The notes under the pieces were generated by a model. It worked only from the letters and a program-made list of their open reading frames with translations. It made no database searches and was not told where the DNA came from. A stretch of DNA of 64,000 bases from Phalacrocorax aristotelis (Eukaryota; Chordata; Aves; Suliformes; Phalacrocoracidae). The stretch is from contig NC_134288.1 in the NCBI RefSeq assembly GCF_949628215.1, positions 10,361,682 to 10,425,681 on the forward strand. The letters are read 5' to 3'. A program made the position numbers and the translations under genes. Positions 34,701-45,900 of this stretch are shown piece by piece (position 1 is the first letter of the stretch; each line of letters begins with the position of its first letter).

Positions 34701-36422
34701 GGGCACCCATGGGTGCTTTTGCACGTGGTGATGTCCCCAGCACAGTGTGGCCACCATGACTCTGTGCCATCCCTGTCCCCCAAACACAAGCCACCCCTGT
34801 GTTGGGTGCAGACCCAGACAGCATGAGTAGGGAGTCCCAGCACCTTGGTGGATGATGGAGAGGGATGAAGGGTCCGAGGGGGCCATGTCCATCCTCACTG
34901 CAGCCCCCCCGCTTTGCTCTCGCTGGCAGGAAGCTCTCGGGCAAGGCAGGCATTGACGAAGTGATGGCGGCCACGGTGCTCACCAGCCTCTCCACCAGCC
35001 CACTGGTGCTTGGTCACCCGCCAGCCACCCCCGCCCCAGGTAAGTGCGTGCCCCTGTCCTCCCCTCACCATCCCTGGACACGTGTCCCATGACAGGACCT
35101 GACCTTCCTCCTCCTCACCAGAACCCGGCAGTGAGGTCTGGAAGGAGGCACCCACCATGTCCTCCAGCTGCAGCAGCAGCAGCAACACCAGCGGGGACTG
35201 GAGCTGGGACCCTCCCAGCGACCGCTCCACCCCCTCCACCCCATCGCCCCCGCTCTCCAGCCACGTCCCCAGCACCTTCCTGCCTGCCCCGCTGCCGGAC
35301 GAGGGCCCCGACGAGCCTGACAGCACCCACTTCGTCTTCGGAGAGCCCATCCCACGGAAGAGGAAGGTGGGATGAAGCTGTGGATGATGATGGGGTTGAG
35401 GTTGGGATGGGGATCATGAGGATGGGGATGAAGGGGAGGATGACGTTAGGGATGGGGATGACGGCAGGCCAGGGATGACTGTGGGATGTGGACGGTGATG
35501 GGGATGAGCCTGGGGATGACAGTGGGGTTGGGGATGGGGATGGGCTGCCAGCCTGACACCTCTCTGCTGCAGAACTCCACCAAGGTGATGTTCAAGTGCT
35601 TGTGGAAGAGCTGTGGCAAAGTCCTCAGCAGCTCCTCAGGGATGCAGAAGCACATCCGAACCATGCACCTTGGGTAAGCGTGTGGGGTCTACCCGGACAC
35701 CCCCAGGCCCCCTGGTGCCCCCTGCAGGGTCCTGCCATGGTGGGGGAGAGAGCCCCCCCCCCCCAGCCAGACCCTGCTCTCCCCGCAGCCGGAAAGCCGA
35801 CCTCGAGCAGAGCGACGGCGAGGAGGACTTCTACTACACGGAGCTGGACGTGGATGTGGACTCGCTGACAGACGGGCTCTCCAGCCTGACACCCGTCTCG
35901 CCCACCTCCTCGGTGCCGCCCACCTTCCCCGGCCCTGAGGTGCAGGGTCCGGTGCCACCGGCGCTGCCGACCCCCGACCCGGCACTGGCCTCCCCTCGCA
36001 GCCCCCTGGCCCCCGCTGGCCTCTGCCACATCCACACCGACCACGCGTACCAGGTGAGATGGGGGATGGGGATGGAGGGGCCGCTGCTCGCCGCATCACT
36101 GTCACCCTCCGGCTCTGACGTGTGGCCGTGTCCTCCCTCGGCAGGGCTGCCCGGCCCCTCTGCGGCCACCGGTGCCCCCCACCACGCCCACCCCGCCACC
36201 GCCCAAGCCACCCGCTGTCCCCAGGTAAGCCACCACCATCCGCGCCCCCACCCCATCCCCTCATGTCCGTGTGTCCTCCCCACACCATGACGTGTCCCCT
36301 CTGCCCGCAGGAGGCCGCGGGGGGAGGCCAAGAAGTGCCGCAAGGTGTATGGCATGGAGAACCGGGAGATGTGGTGCACGGCGTGCCGCTGGAAGAAGGC
36401 CTGCCAGCGCTTCCTCGACTGA
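31791..36422 (+). CDS. SLC2A4RG: SLC2A4 regulator (GLUT4 enhancer factor / HDBP1)
   Basis: Nuclear transcription factor related to ZNF395 and ZNF704, known to bind the GLUT4 promoter and a huntingtin promoter element. Eight exons in phase: 31791-31907, 33809-33990, 34930-35039, 35122-35366, 35573-35673, 35789-36053, 36145-36224 and 36311-36422, giving 403 aa (human 387). Exon 1 is low complexity (Arg5, Pro6, Gly6 runs). Conserved blocks are [20 protein letters not shown], a C2H2 finger with C227, C232, H245 and H250, then [21 protein letters not shown]-clamp-like end follows ([20 protein letters not shown]376, C389, C392, C398). An in-frame ATG at 31677 would add 38 residues but overlaps a CCAAT box, so I prefer 31791. 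Intron 1 contains a tandem array. Confidence 0.95.
32186..33660 (+). repeat. Tandem array, about 12 units of ~138 bp, in SLC2A4RG intron 1
   Basis: A unit carrying GGATCC or GGATCT recurs with spacing 129-143 bases: landmarks at 32396, 32525, 32659, 32797, 32938 (drifted), 33081, 33224, 33357 and 33493, with weaker copies before and after. Each unit also contains a CTGCTCTGCAGAG-like core and an ATCCCAGCC segment. Because units are near a multiple of three, a long frame stays open through half the array; I regard it as non-coding intron. Confidence 0.88.
33991..34929 (+). other. SLC2A4RG intron 2
   Basis: Non-coding stretch of 939 bases between exons 2 and 3 with no recognised feature. Open frames here have no family similarity I can name. 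Confidence 0.7.
35368..35548 (+). repeat. GGGATG-rich simple repeat in SLC2A4RG intron 4
   Basis: Almost the whole intron is made of drifting GGGATGGGGATGA-type units. It is confined between the donor at 35366 and the acceptor at 35572. Confidence 0.85.
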
Positions 36423-37074
36423 CGCTGGTGCCGCCGGCGCTGCCGGTGCTGCCATGGCGGCGCTCCCTCCTTCTTGCACATTTTGCACTTGAGGTGCCTT
36501 TGTGCCCCCCCCGCCACCCCGGGGCCCCCCCGGACTCAGGGAACGGCCCCCCCCAAAAGCTTTATGCACACAGCCTCCTGCCCCCGCCACGGAGCTCTTC
36601 CCCCTCCTATTTTTCCTTTGAAAATAAGCTAAATCTGCGTCCCCCCCTTGCTGGCACCATGGCAGGGGCTGGTGGGGGGCGGCCGGCTGCTCCCAGCCCC
36701 CCTCCCTGTGCCAGGTTAGGGTCTACCCCCAGGGCTGGGGGCTGCCCATCGCTCAAATAAGCTGTGCCTGCAGCCAGCGGGGGCTCAGAAAAGGCGGTGT
36801 CCGTTCCTGTCCCCCCCCATCAGCTCCCAAGGGGGCCCCCAGTGCCCAGGGCAGAGGTGGGCGCCTGCCCTTCCCCCCTTGCCCCCCCCGAAGGGGGTTT
36901 TTACTCTTTGTATCATCGTTTCTCTCTATTTTTCCTATCGGGGAGCAGCTGCTCCTGCCGGGGCAATGCTCTGGGAAGTGCCTGCAGGAATGCGCCCATT
37001 TGCACTAAGCCAAACTGCACAAAGAGACTTCTTTTTTTTCTTTTCTTTTTTTTTCTTTGTGTTTTTATTTTTTA

Positions 37075-37080
37075 AATAAA
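37075..37080 (+). terminator. SLC2A4RG: SLC2A4RG poly(A) signal
   Basis: Canonical AATAAA after a T-rich tract, 650 bases after the stop. A second AATAAA at 37776-37781 may serve a longer form. Both lie upstream of the oppositely oriented ZBTB46 end. Confidence 0.65.
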
Positions 37081-38130
37081 ATATATGAAAATTCATATTT
37101 TTAAATACTCCCTCCCTGGGCATGAGAGTGCACTGCAGCAGTGTAATGCCTCCAGCCCTTGGGGGGTTTAAGGGGCTTTATTCTCTTCAAACCCCTTCCC
37201 CCCCCAACCCCCCTTTTTTCACCCCAAACCCTTTCTCCCCTCTCATCCCGTCACCCACCTGCCCGGGCAGTGGCTCAGGATGGCGTTTGGCCAGGCCATG
37301 CCTCCCTGTGGGTGGATGGGGACAGTGGGGTGGCCTTGCCCCCCTGCCCAGCCTCGCACCCGGGGCCACGCCGGGGCAGGTACCCCCGCTTGCAGGAGGG
37401 TTCCCTTCGCATCAGGGACGCCCGCCCTGTGCAGGGTCCCCCCCTGCCTTTAAGGGGGTCAGACCGCTTCGGCCCCATGGGTTGGGACGGTTCTGCGCCA
37501 GGCTGGGCCCCCGCTTGTCCCCAACGTGGCGCCAACGGGGAGTAGATGTGAGATCCAGAAGAAAAAAAAAATAAATATTTGGATTCTTTTTTTTTTTTTT
37601 TTAAATTCTTACTGGTCTTTGCTTACTTTTAAGATAGGCTCTGCGCTGTGGGGGGGGGGGCAGCCCCAGAGCTGGTGCTGTCACCCTCCTCCTGCATCCC
37701 GCATCTTTTGGGGATGGTGTCACCCTGTGCATCCTCCCTGGATGGAGCTGGGCAAAAAGGAGTATTTTATTTTCAAATAAAGCCCTAAAAATAAGGAAAC
37801 TGCCACCAACGCTTACCCATTGGGGCGGGGGGAAGAGCATGGGAAAGGTAAAGGCGGCGTCACCCTCAGCCTGGGGGTGAGCCAGGCTCCCCGTGGGGGC
37901 GAGGGGGGATTTGGGGGAGCAGGGACCCCACAGTGGCCCCATCGCAGTGCCCAGGAGCAGGCGGGTGCACGGCCCTGCAGCATCGCAGGGCTGCAGCTGG
38001 GTGGTGCCCGCGGCCCCTGGACGGCTCCGTCATCAGCCTGTCCGTACATGCACGACGAGGAGAAAAATACAATATTTAAAAAAAAACCAAACCAAAACCC
38101 CAAGACAAAATTGTAGCAGCAATTTCCCAA

Positions 38131-38136
38131 TTTATT
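38131..38136 (-). terminator. ZBTB46: ZBTB46 distal poly(A) signal
   Basis: TTTATT on the plus strand reads AATAAA on the minus strand. It is the last such signal before the SLC2A4RG 3' end, about 350 bases from the farthest SLC2A4RG signal, so the two genes converge tail to tail. Confidence 0.5.
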
Positions 38137-38882
38137 GAAACTGATTGATTTTTTGCATGTATGTCTAAGCTAAATCCCATCACAAAGTAATTATACTCAA
38201 GAGGCACGCCTCCGGCATGCCCAGGCAGACGAAAAACCGGGAGATCAACTAGAAAATAAGGTCATATTTACCTGAACTACATTTACAGAAAATCAGTACA
38301 ACACAGCCATGTTCTCCCACTGACTTCTGGTTACTAAAATCTCCTCAACCTCCCCAAAATATTAAACACATCTTCAATACAAACACAGGTTTATAATAAT
38401 TAATATAAAGTCAGTATAATATAGAATATTCCCAGCAAAAAAAATAATCAACAATCTTCAAACACTGTCCTTTTTCATTTGTTTCTTTAGCTTTATTTTT
38501 GTAGACAGGTTTAAAGCACGTTGAAAAATAAATATATATGAAAGCATACACACAGCACTCTTACTATGCAGAACTAAAAAAAAAAGGCAGAAATTCAAAA
38601 CACAATATAGAATCTAAAAAATAAAAAGAACCATTAAGTATGGCTTTCTTAGGAGTTGCACATGTCACAGAATGAGCTAAAATAAGATTATCTTTCATAA
38701 TATTGCAAAAAATTCCAGTTTTTGCATTATTTTCATGGAGTTTCTTTCCTAAAGGGCGACGTGCAAACTGGGACGCGTGGAGGCGGGGATGGGGGTGCCC
38801 GGGGGGGCTCAGCCTCAGCCCTGCAGGGAACGGGGACTCCCTTGGGGCCACAAACCGAGCCCCCAACCAGGTCATCGATCCC

Positions 38883-38885
<3 letters not shown>

Positions 38886-38913
<28 letters not shown>
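38886..38913. repeat. (AC)n microsatellite
   Basis: Fourteen AC dinucleotides inside the ZBTB46 3' UTR (GT repeat on the transcript strand). Confidence 0.95.
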
Positions 38914-39594
38914 CCCCAAACGCCAAAGCAACGTGGCTTTCGCTTTGGAGAAGCGGAATATTTAAAGGCATGAGTTGAGAGAAGAAATAAAATGGGAACT
39001 AATGCTAGAGCGGGTTTCCTTTTGTACGAAAAATATTCCTTTTGTAGTCCAAACCACTGATTTTTGATTAAATAATAATAATAATAAAAAAGACAGCCAG
39101 TTTGCCAACCTTCATTAGACACATCCCCCTCTCACCTCGGCACAAAAATCGCTCTGTAGCTGCGAGGCTCTCGGGTGACCATAAAATATACAAAACTGGG
39201 TAATTTATGATTTTTAAATAACATTTTTGGAAAAACCAAACTGACGGAAGGCCTCGCAAGAACCTCTTTCGTCTTCATTAAGGTATTCTCCAAAAGCAAT
39301 TCCAGACAAGGCCCACCTCGTGCGTGACCTGGTGCGTTCCTCGAGGACTTCTGGAGGGCGAGGGCAGGACGAGGCTGTTCGCACCCTGTTTTGCGCGAGA
39401 CGGTCGCAAAGCACGGCTCGAAATGCTTTTTGTACTCCCGGCACGCTTCCGTACTTAAAAAAAATGAGGATAATAGATGCAGGGAGGAACATTTACAGGT
39501 ACATATGAATACTTAAAAAAGAGGTGCGAGTTACTGAGACCAAGCGTATCAGTTTTTTACCAATAAGGGAGTTAGTTTTTTGAAATGAAATCTT

Positions 39595-39627
39595 TATATA
39601 CACACACACACACACATATATATATAC
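39595..39627. repeat. (TA)n(CA)n(TA)n compound microsatellite
   Basis: A TA run passes into a CA run and back into TA. It lies within the ZBTB46 3' UTR. Confidence 0.9.
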
Positions 39628-42600
39628 TTAGAAAAAATTAAAAAAAGGGAACCTCAGTGAAGTATACAAAGCCCTGAAGGGAAATACAAAGACGAGATGC
39701 TAGAGGTTACTTGAGCTAGTGTTGGATAGAACAGGCAGAGTTATCGGTTTTTTGTTTAAATCTCAAAGAGCAGAAGTTTGCATAGGCAGCAGATCCGAGA
39801 GGCGTCCGGAGAGGATCCCGAGAGGTCCGGTCGCACGGAGCAACTGATGAAGTTTTATAAAGTTTCAGCATCAAAAAAAAAGCGCCCAAATTCCTTTTTT
39901 GAACCCAAACCTCAAAGCACCAGCCAGAGCACAGAAGTTTAAAGACTAATCCCTGCATTTCCAAATCTGCATGCCTCCATCAAAACAAAGCACTTAAAAT
40001 ATACGTCAGGTGTTAGAAGGATTTTATTTGGTATATATAGTCTATGTTAGTAATATAGAAGCATGTGCTAGATTATAATGGCAACATTGTAAATGTTAGC
40101 TTTTACGTGGATTTTCTGTTTTTCTCTCCTTTTTTCAATTTACTTTTTGCATCCTCGGCTCAAAGAGCTTCAAAGTGACACTACTGGGAAACACTCTGAA
40201 AGCCACCCGCCTTGCTGCCCACCCTTTAAAAAAAAAGGAAAGAAAAGAAAATATGAAATGTTTCCAAAGGAATTGCGAAGTAAAGCTAAGCACCCCATAA
40301 CTCTGATTACAAAGATCGAGTCACCCAAGGGCGAGGGCAAGGAGGAGTGAGGAAGAGGAGGGCTCGGACCAACATCTCCTGCTCCTCCTCGGAAGATCGA
40401 ACAGCAGATGCACACACCGGCATCGCAGTAGATGGGCAAGATGGAATGTCACAGAAACCGGGGGGTTTTGAACAGTTTGGGTTTTAAAGTTTTTTTAAAT
40501 AGATTTTTACATACAAAAAGCAAAGCTACAGATATCTTTTAAAGTACTGTATGTATTTGTCTACATGTAACAGGTGAGGCTGCAAGTTCAGGACCTCAGA
40601 CACCCCCTACCCCCCCTCCATATTTACAGGATAAATGACAATAAATACAGAGCCTGCGCTCCAAGAGGCAAAAGTCAGGGTAATGAAACAGCGACCTCGC
40701 CCTGGGACCCCCCAGCTGCTACAACTGCTGGGGAAAAAAGTGTACAAAGGTCCAATCGTAAAATACTGGGTTTGTTTATATCTTTTTAAATACAGTAGGA
40801 AGGCGTTACAAGAAGCTAAAAAGCAAAATTAGATTTTTAAAGTTTAATAGAAATGTTTCTGTGTGACCCTACAGCTCTATTCTTTAAGTATTTAAAAGAA
40901 GAGAGTTATCCACTCTCACTGGCTAAAAGCACCCTTAACCCCTTCAGTCCTAATGAGCAGCAGCAGCAGCGATGGTGCTCGTGTGGCCTCACCAAGCCAA
41001 ACAGAGGATTTTAGGAAAGACCCAGGTTTCCAAATCACTGACGTGCACTAAAACCAATCGACCAGGAGCCTGGGAGCTGCTGGAGGCTCCCAGGCGGCAA
41101 TTGTTAGCATCAACCAGGATGATGCACACAGAAAGGCGGCAGCAAACGTTTGCAAGGAACCAAGGAGCAGAAAAAGGCATCAAACACTAAAACCCAGGAT
41201 GCAACTTAAATCGAGGAATGAATAAAGATCCAGCTACTGCAGGTGCCAGGACCAAGGCTCCCACCATCCTCCACCAGATCCCGGCACCGAGGGGCTTAAA
41301 TCCTTCAAGATTTTTTGCTTTACTGGGGTTTATTGTACAATATACTTTTTATTTCTTTTGCTGGGTGGAACCACGCTTTTTGTTAAGGACCACCTGACCT
41401 GCAAGAACGCTCGCCACCCCGCTCGCCTGCCCCACCATGGGAGGAAAATAGCACCGTTAAGTCATTTGGCTTTCTGGTAACAGGTTGTCTTTCGTGGCAG
41501 GTTTCCAGATACCACCGTCACAGACACTGTATACAATTGTTCCACAGCAAGGAAGGAGTGAGGTCTTCACCTTTTTTTTTTTTATTTCTTTAAAAAAGCA
41601 CCAGAAGCAAAGAGGTGAAGGGTGAAATAAGCTGCTTCACAGGAAGAAGACACTTCCAACACGCTTTGTTGCTGCTGTTGTTTAGGTGTAGCTGGAAGAA
41701 GGCAACAGTGGCCGATGTGAACAAGGAGAATCCAACTACCTGGAGCAGCCCCAGAGGCTCTGTTAGGAGATGCTGGGGGAAAAAAACCAAACCTGGTGGT
41801 TCTTTAAAAAAAGGAAAAAAAAGTTTATTTGGAAATTTACATGTAACCAGTGCAGCTAGAACTGAAGGTTTTTGTCATGAATTAAGTAGGCGTTATGCCT
41901 ACCAATGATGAATTACATTTTTTAGCTTGGCAAGGAAGAACAATGCACCCAGCTAAATTCCTGGCCCCAGCAAAGTCTACGGGACAGGAGCAGCAAGATT
42001 TTCACCCAGCTGGGATCTCCTCACCTTGGCTTCTTGCACTTCCCAGTTCATCCTGCACTTTGCCAAATGCCTCGTTTTTGCTATGGTTTGCATATATTTA
42101 CGAAAAAGGCAGCTGAGCAAAGGGAGAAAGTGAAGATACTTGCAGGGAAGAATGACAGGTAGATAATTACCTGTGTCTTTTATAGCAAAGGGTGCTTCTG
42201 GAAGCACCAATACGCATTTCAGCGACTGCGAATAACCAAGGCTGGAAGATGGGATGTGGGTAAGATGCCAGTAGGTCCAAGAAATACCATATCCTTTCTT
42301 TTTTGATGGTGATGCTTTTGGAAGCTAAGAATCTAAGACAGTAATTCATAAGGCTGTAATCTGACTTGCCTTTTGATCGATTTAGCTCCATAAAAAGTAA
42401 TAAAAACTCTCTTTAAATAACTTTGCAAAGGCCTGTATCATCAAGGAAGCCCTCCAACACATACATCAATTTGCTTTCACAATGTTAGCTTGTAATTCCA
42501 CTGCTGCTGGGATTTCAGCACACAGACAAGGTGTTAAAAAAAACAAACAAACCAACCAACCCAATATAACCAACCACCACCAAAAATACCCCTGCTTTGG

Positions 42601-42985
42601 ACACTAGAATCAACCCAGTGTTCAGTTCAGGGTGGGAAGGGTACAAGGACTCATGCTTCACCCAGCCTCCCCATCGCACAGCGCTCACACCTGCAGAAAC
42701 TCCACCTCACTTGCATGCAACCTGGCTGGCTTGGCCGGAGGGGCGGCCGCGGTCGGGATTGTTCATGAAAGGAGAAGGGGGAAGGCGAAGTCAGTTACGT
42801 CGCTGGAAGCGACATTGCTAAGACAGTATCTGAGTGGAACAGAGAAGGACTTGTTTAGAAAACACAAGTTATTTTGCACACATGGACGACAACAAGGCTA
42901 CTTAGTTTTTCCAACATACTCCTTCCTCCCCACCCTCCCTCCCCCTACAAACAACAGAGCAAAACAAAAAACAACAAAAAAATCC

Positions 42986-45900
42986 CTAAGAAATCCAGGC
43001 AAAATCCTTGTCGTTCTCTCCAGAGTTGTCCTGGTCCTGCGGAGAGTCGACATCTTTGTCATCATCTAAAATCACATCATCTTGTGACATTCCCACATCA
43101 TCCTTCCACTTGATGTCATCATCATCTCCCATCTCCTCGTCTCCTTCCACTTTGATGTCATCTGGGTCTTCCATGTACTGGCCTTCCCCGGGGTAGCACT
43201 CGTCTGGAGAGCCGTCTCCTCCGTTGTGGTCCAGGTGACCAGCTATGCCTCGACCAGAGCAATCGGCACAAACCCCGTGGCGGCGAGAGCCGTGCTTAAT
43301 CCCCACGCTGGCTGCAGACATGAACACTCGGTTGCACACTTTGCAGACGTACTTTTTATCTTTGCTGTGGACCTGGAAAAGGACAACGATCAGAAACATT
43401 CATGCCAAAGGAGATGGATGGAGAGCTGCAGGGAAGGGCACGTTCCCCTGTCCCTCTGCAAAGGCAAAACCACTGTAGCCAAAGGTAGTCACGGGCTTTC
43501 ATCACTGAGCTTGAACACACCATGCTTAATTCAACCCTGTAATGGCGTCATACAATGGAAAGTACCTTTGAGACTGCCTTTTGATCATCAAACTCATAGT
43601 TTTGAGAACTTTTATCACTTAATTTTTTCTCCCCTTTTTGTTTTTCTGGGGTGCAATACTGGCATTACACGATCACCATGAGGAAAATCTTAAAAAGAAA
43701 AGCCCTACCAGCCCCAAGCACCAGCTCTCTGCAGAACAGCCCACAAAGAAACCGGTGTTAACATCATGCTAATATTGCCGTCTCGCTCCTCAGCCCATTG
43801 CTGCCAAGAACCAAAGACTAGGAGCACTGTTAACACATCTGTATCTCTAAAAACATGCAGCCGAATGCTCTTCTAACCTTATCTCTGACTACTTTGGTGG
43901 CTGAAAAATGGTTTGTCACAAATGTTTCTATTCCATAAACCATGCTGCATTTTATGTCTGAGAATAACAGGCATACAGAGCTATCACACTTACAGAATAA
44001 GATGTAAGTGGGAAAGTGCTCTGTGGGATACCAGAAATCACTTCAGGATTCAAACTTCACTACACAAAAAGCAAAATGACATACTTTGAGAAGCTCAAAA
44101 ACAGCTAATCAAAGGTGAAATCTGTTGCTGGCTACTTTTGTCATGTGTAGAAGGCAAGGAGCTTGCTCAAAATGTTCACCTGCTCCTCTCCCAAAGAAAA
44201 CAGCTGACCAGTGCAGCAAGAACTCCTGAATTCCACCATGAGGAGCCTCATCAGGTACTTTTTTCATACTTTTTTTATATATATATACACACACGCTTGT
44301 GTATATATATGTTAAATAAATATATATAATATATTAAAAATACATATATATAGAGATTTCATTTATATATAGAATAGTTCAGTTGGAAGGGACCTACAAC
44401 CACCATTTAGTCCAAGTGCCTGACTACTTCAGGGCTGACCAATATATATTATACATATATATATACACACACAAAAAAAAGAATGTATTATTTATTTTTA
44501 AATATATTAACGCCACACTGGGACAGCCCAGGAGCTTGCCTTGGCCCGCACCCTGTTGCTGGCACTGATCACCAGGAGACACTTTGGGCAGCAGTGTAGA
44601 AGTAGAGAAGGATCCACCTTGTACTACGCTGTCCGTGACCAGTGATTTGTGGTTGACCTGAGCAAGGAATTTCGTGCAGGATATCAGCAACCAGAGCCTC
44701 TGGGCAGGTACTGCCACTGCCTAATCCTGTTTTAACTCATTTATTCTTTTCATGCTCACAACGGCCTGTAGGAAAGGTCTTGCTCGTTAAATGCACCTTG
44801 CGTGGAGAAGTCCGTCCTTTTATTTTAAGCCAGCCGCCTGGCGAGGGCAGCTCCCCGCTCCTGCCCCAGCATGGGACTGCCTGCTCTCACAACCAGATTC
44901 TCCATAACCCTGCACTCACTGCTCATCTGGAATACCCAGCTGAGCTAAAGGTATTTGGGAAGACCCAAATTGACCCATCTTACCCCCTCAGCCCTCACTA
45001 CCACAGGACACTCGCTCAAGCTTTGTATTGCACTGGTCCCAACCGCGTTCAAAGCCTGCGAGCTCTTCTGATGTGCTCCGGCTTCAGGTTCTCCTTGCTC
45101 TGAGTTAGTCCCTGCGATGTATTCTTCAACTGCATCACACAAAGTCACTGTATTTTTTTTTTAAACTACAGGTAAGCTTTTTATAAAAGCAGTTGGACAG
45201 GGCTGGTCAAAGCCATCTAACAGGCTTAATAGGTGTTGCTCATTTTTAACTGTTAGGAGAATGATTTTCAGGCATCAAAAGCTGATTAAGATTACAGTAG
45301 GTGGTCAAGGGTGCAGAATAAGGGCTAAAAGAGCCATACAAAAAAGAAATTATGAAACAGGTACTAAAACAATGGACAACTGAAATATCTGTTAAAAAAA
45401 CTAATCACCTCTCTCCCTCTTTTCCAACACCAACAAGTTTTAGACAGGATATTCGCAGCCAACCGTATTACTGGAGGCAGCTGAGCAGAAATTTAATCCT
45501 ATTTCCCTTATCGCCAAATTAGTAAGTACTAAACACAGAAATGGCATTTGGCCCTCTGGAGCCGAAAAGACCGACCATATTCCAACTGACTAAATATCAA
45601 TATTCCAAGAGAGAGAGGGTCAAACATTGTGCTGACAACATCCTAAATTTCTGGGGGGAAAAAACATTAAAGAAAAAAAAAAAGGAAAGGTCTGAGAAAT
45701 ACAATGATGGAGGCAACCAGGTGGCACAACAAGGTGTTCCCTCCTGCAAAACTAGTAACAGAGCTTGAAATCTGTTCACTTGCAGCAGGACTAAGCTCTC
45801 TGCTTGGATCTGCCTCCCGAACACCAGAACCCCAACAACCCAAGGAAATCACAAAGGGGCATCTCGGGGAGCAGGCAAGTCCCCCGAGCAGATGGCTGGG

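Larger units (their letters stand above)
38115..42985 (-). other. ZBTB46: ZBTB46 3' UTR (long)
   Basis: No coding exon is seen between the ZBTB46 stop at 42986 and the minus-strand AATAAA at 38131-38136. The stretch is AT-rich, has several further AATAAA-type signals on the minus strand that may give shorter forms, and holds (AC)n at 38886-38913 and an (AC)/(AT) run at 39595-39627. A 4.9-kb UTR is an inference from the absence of any other explanation. Confidence 0.55.
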
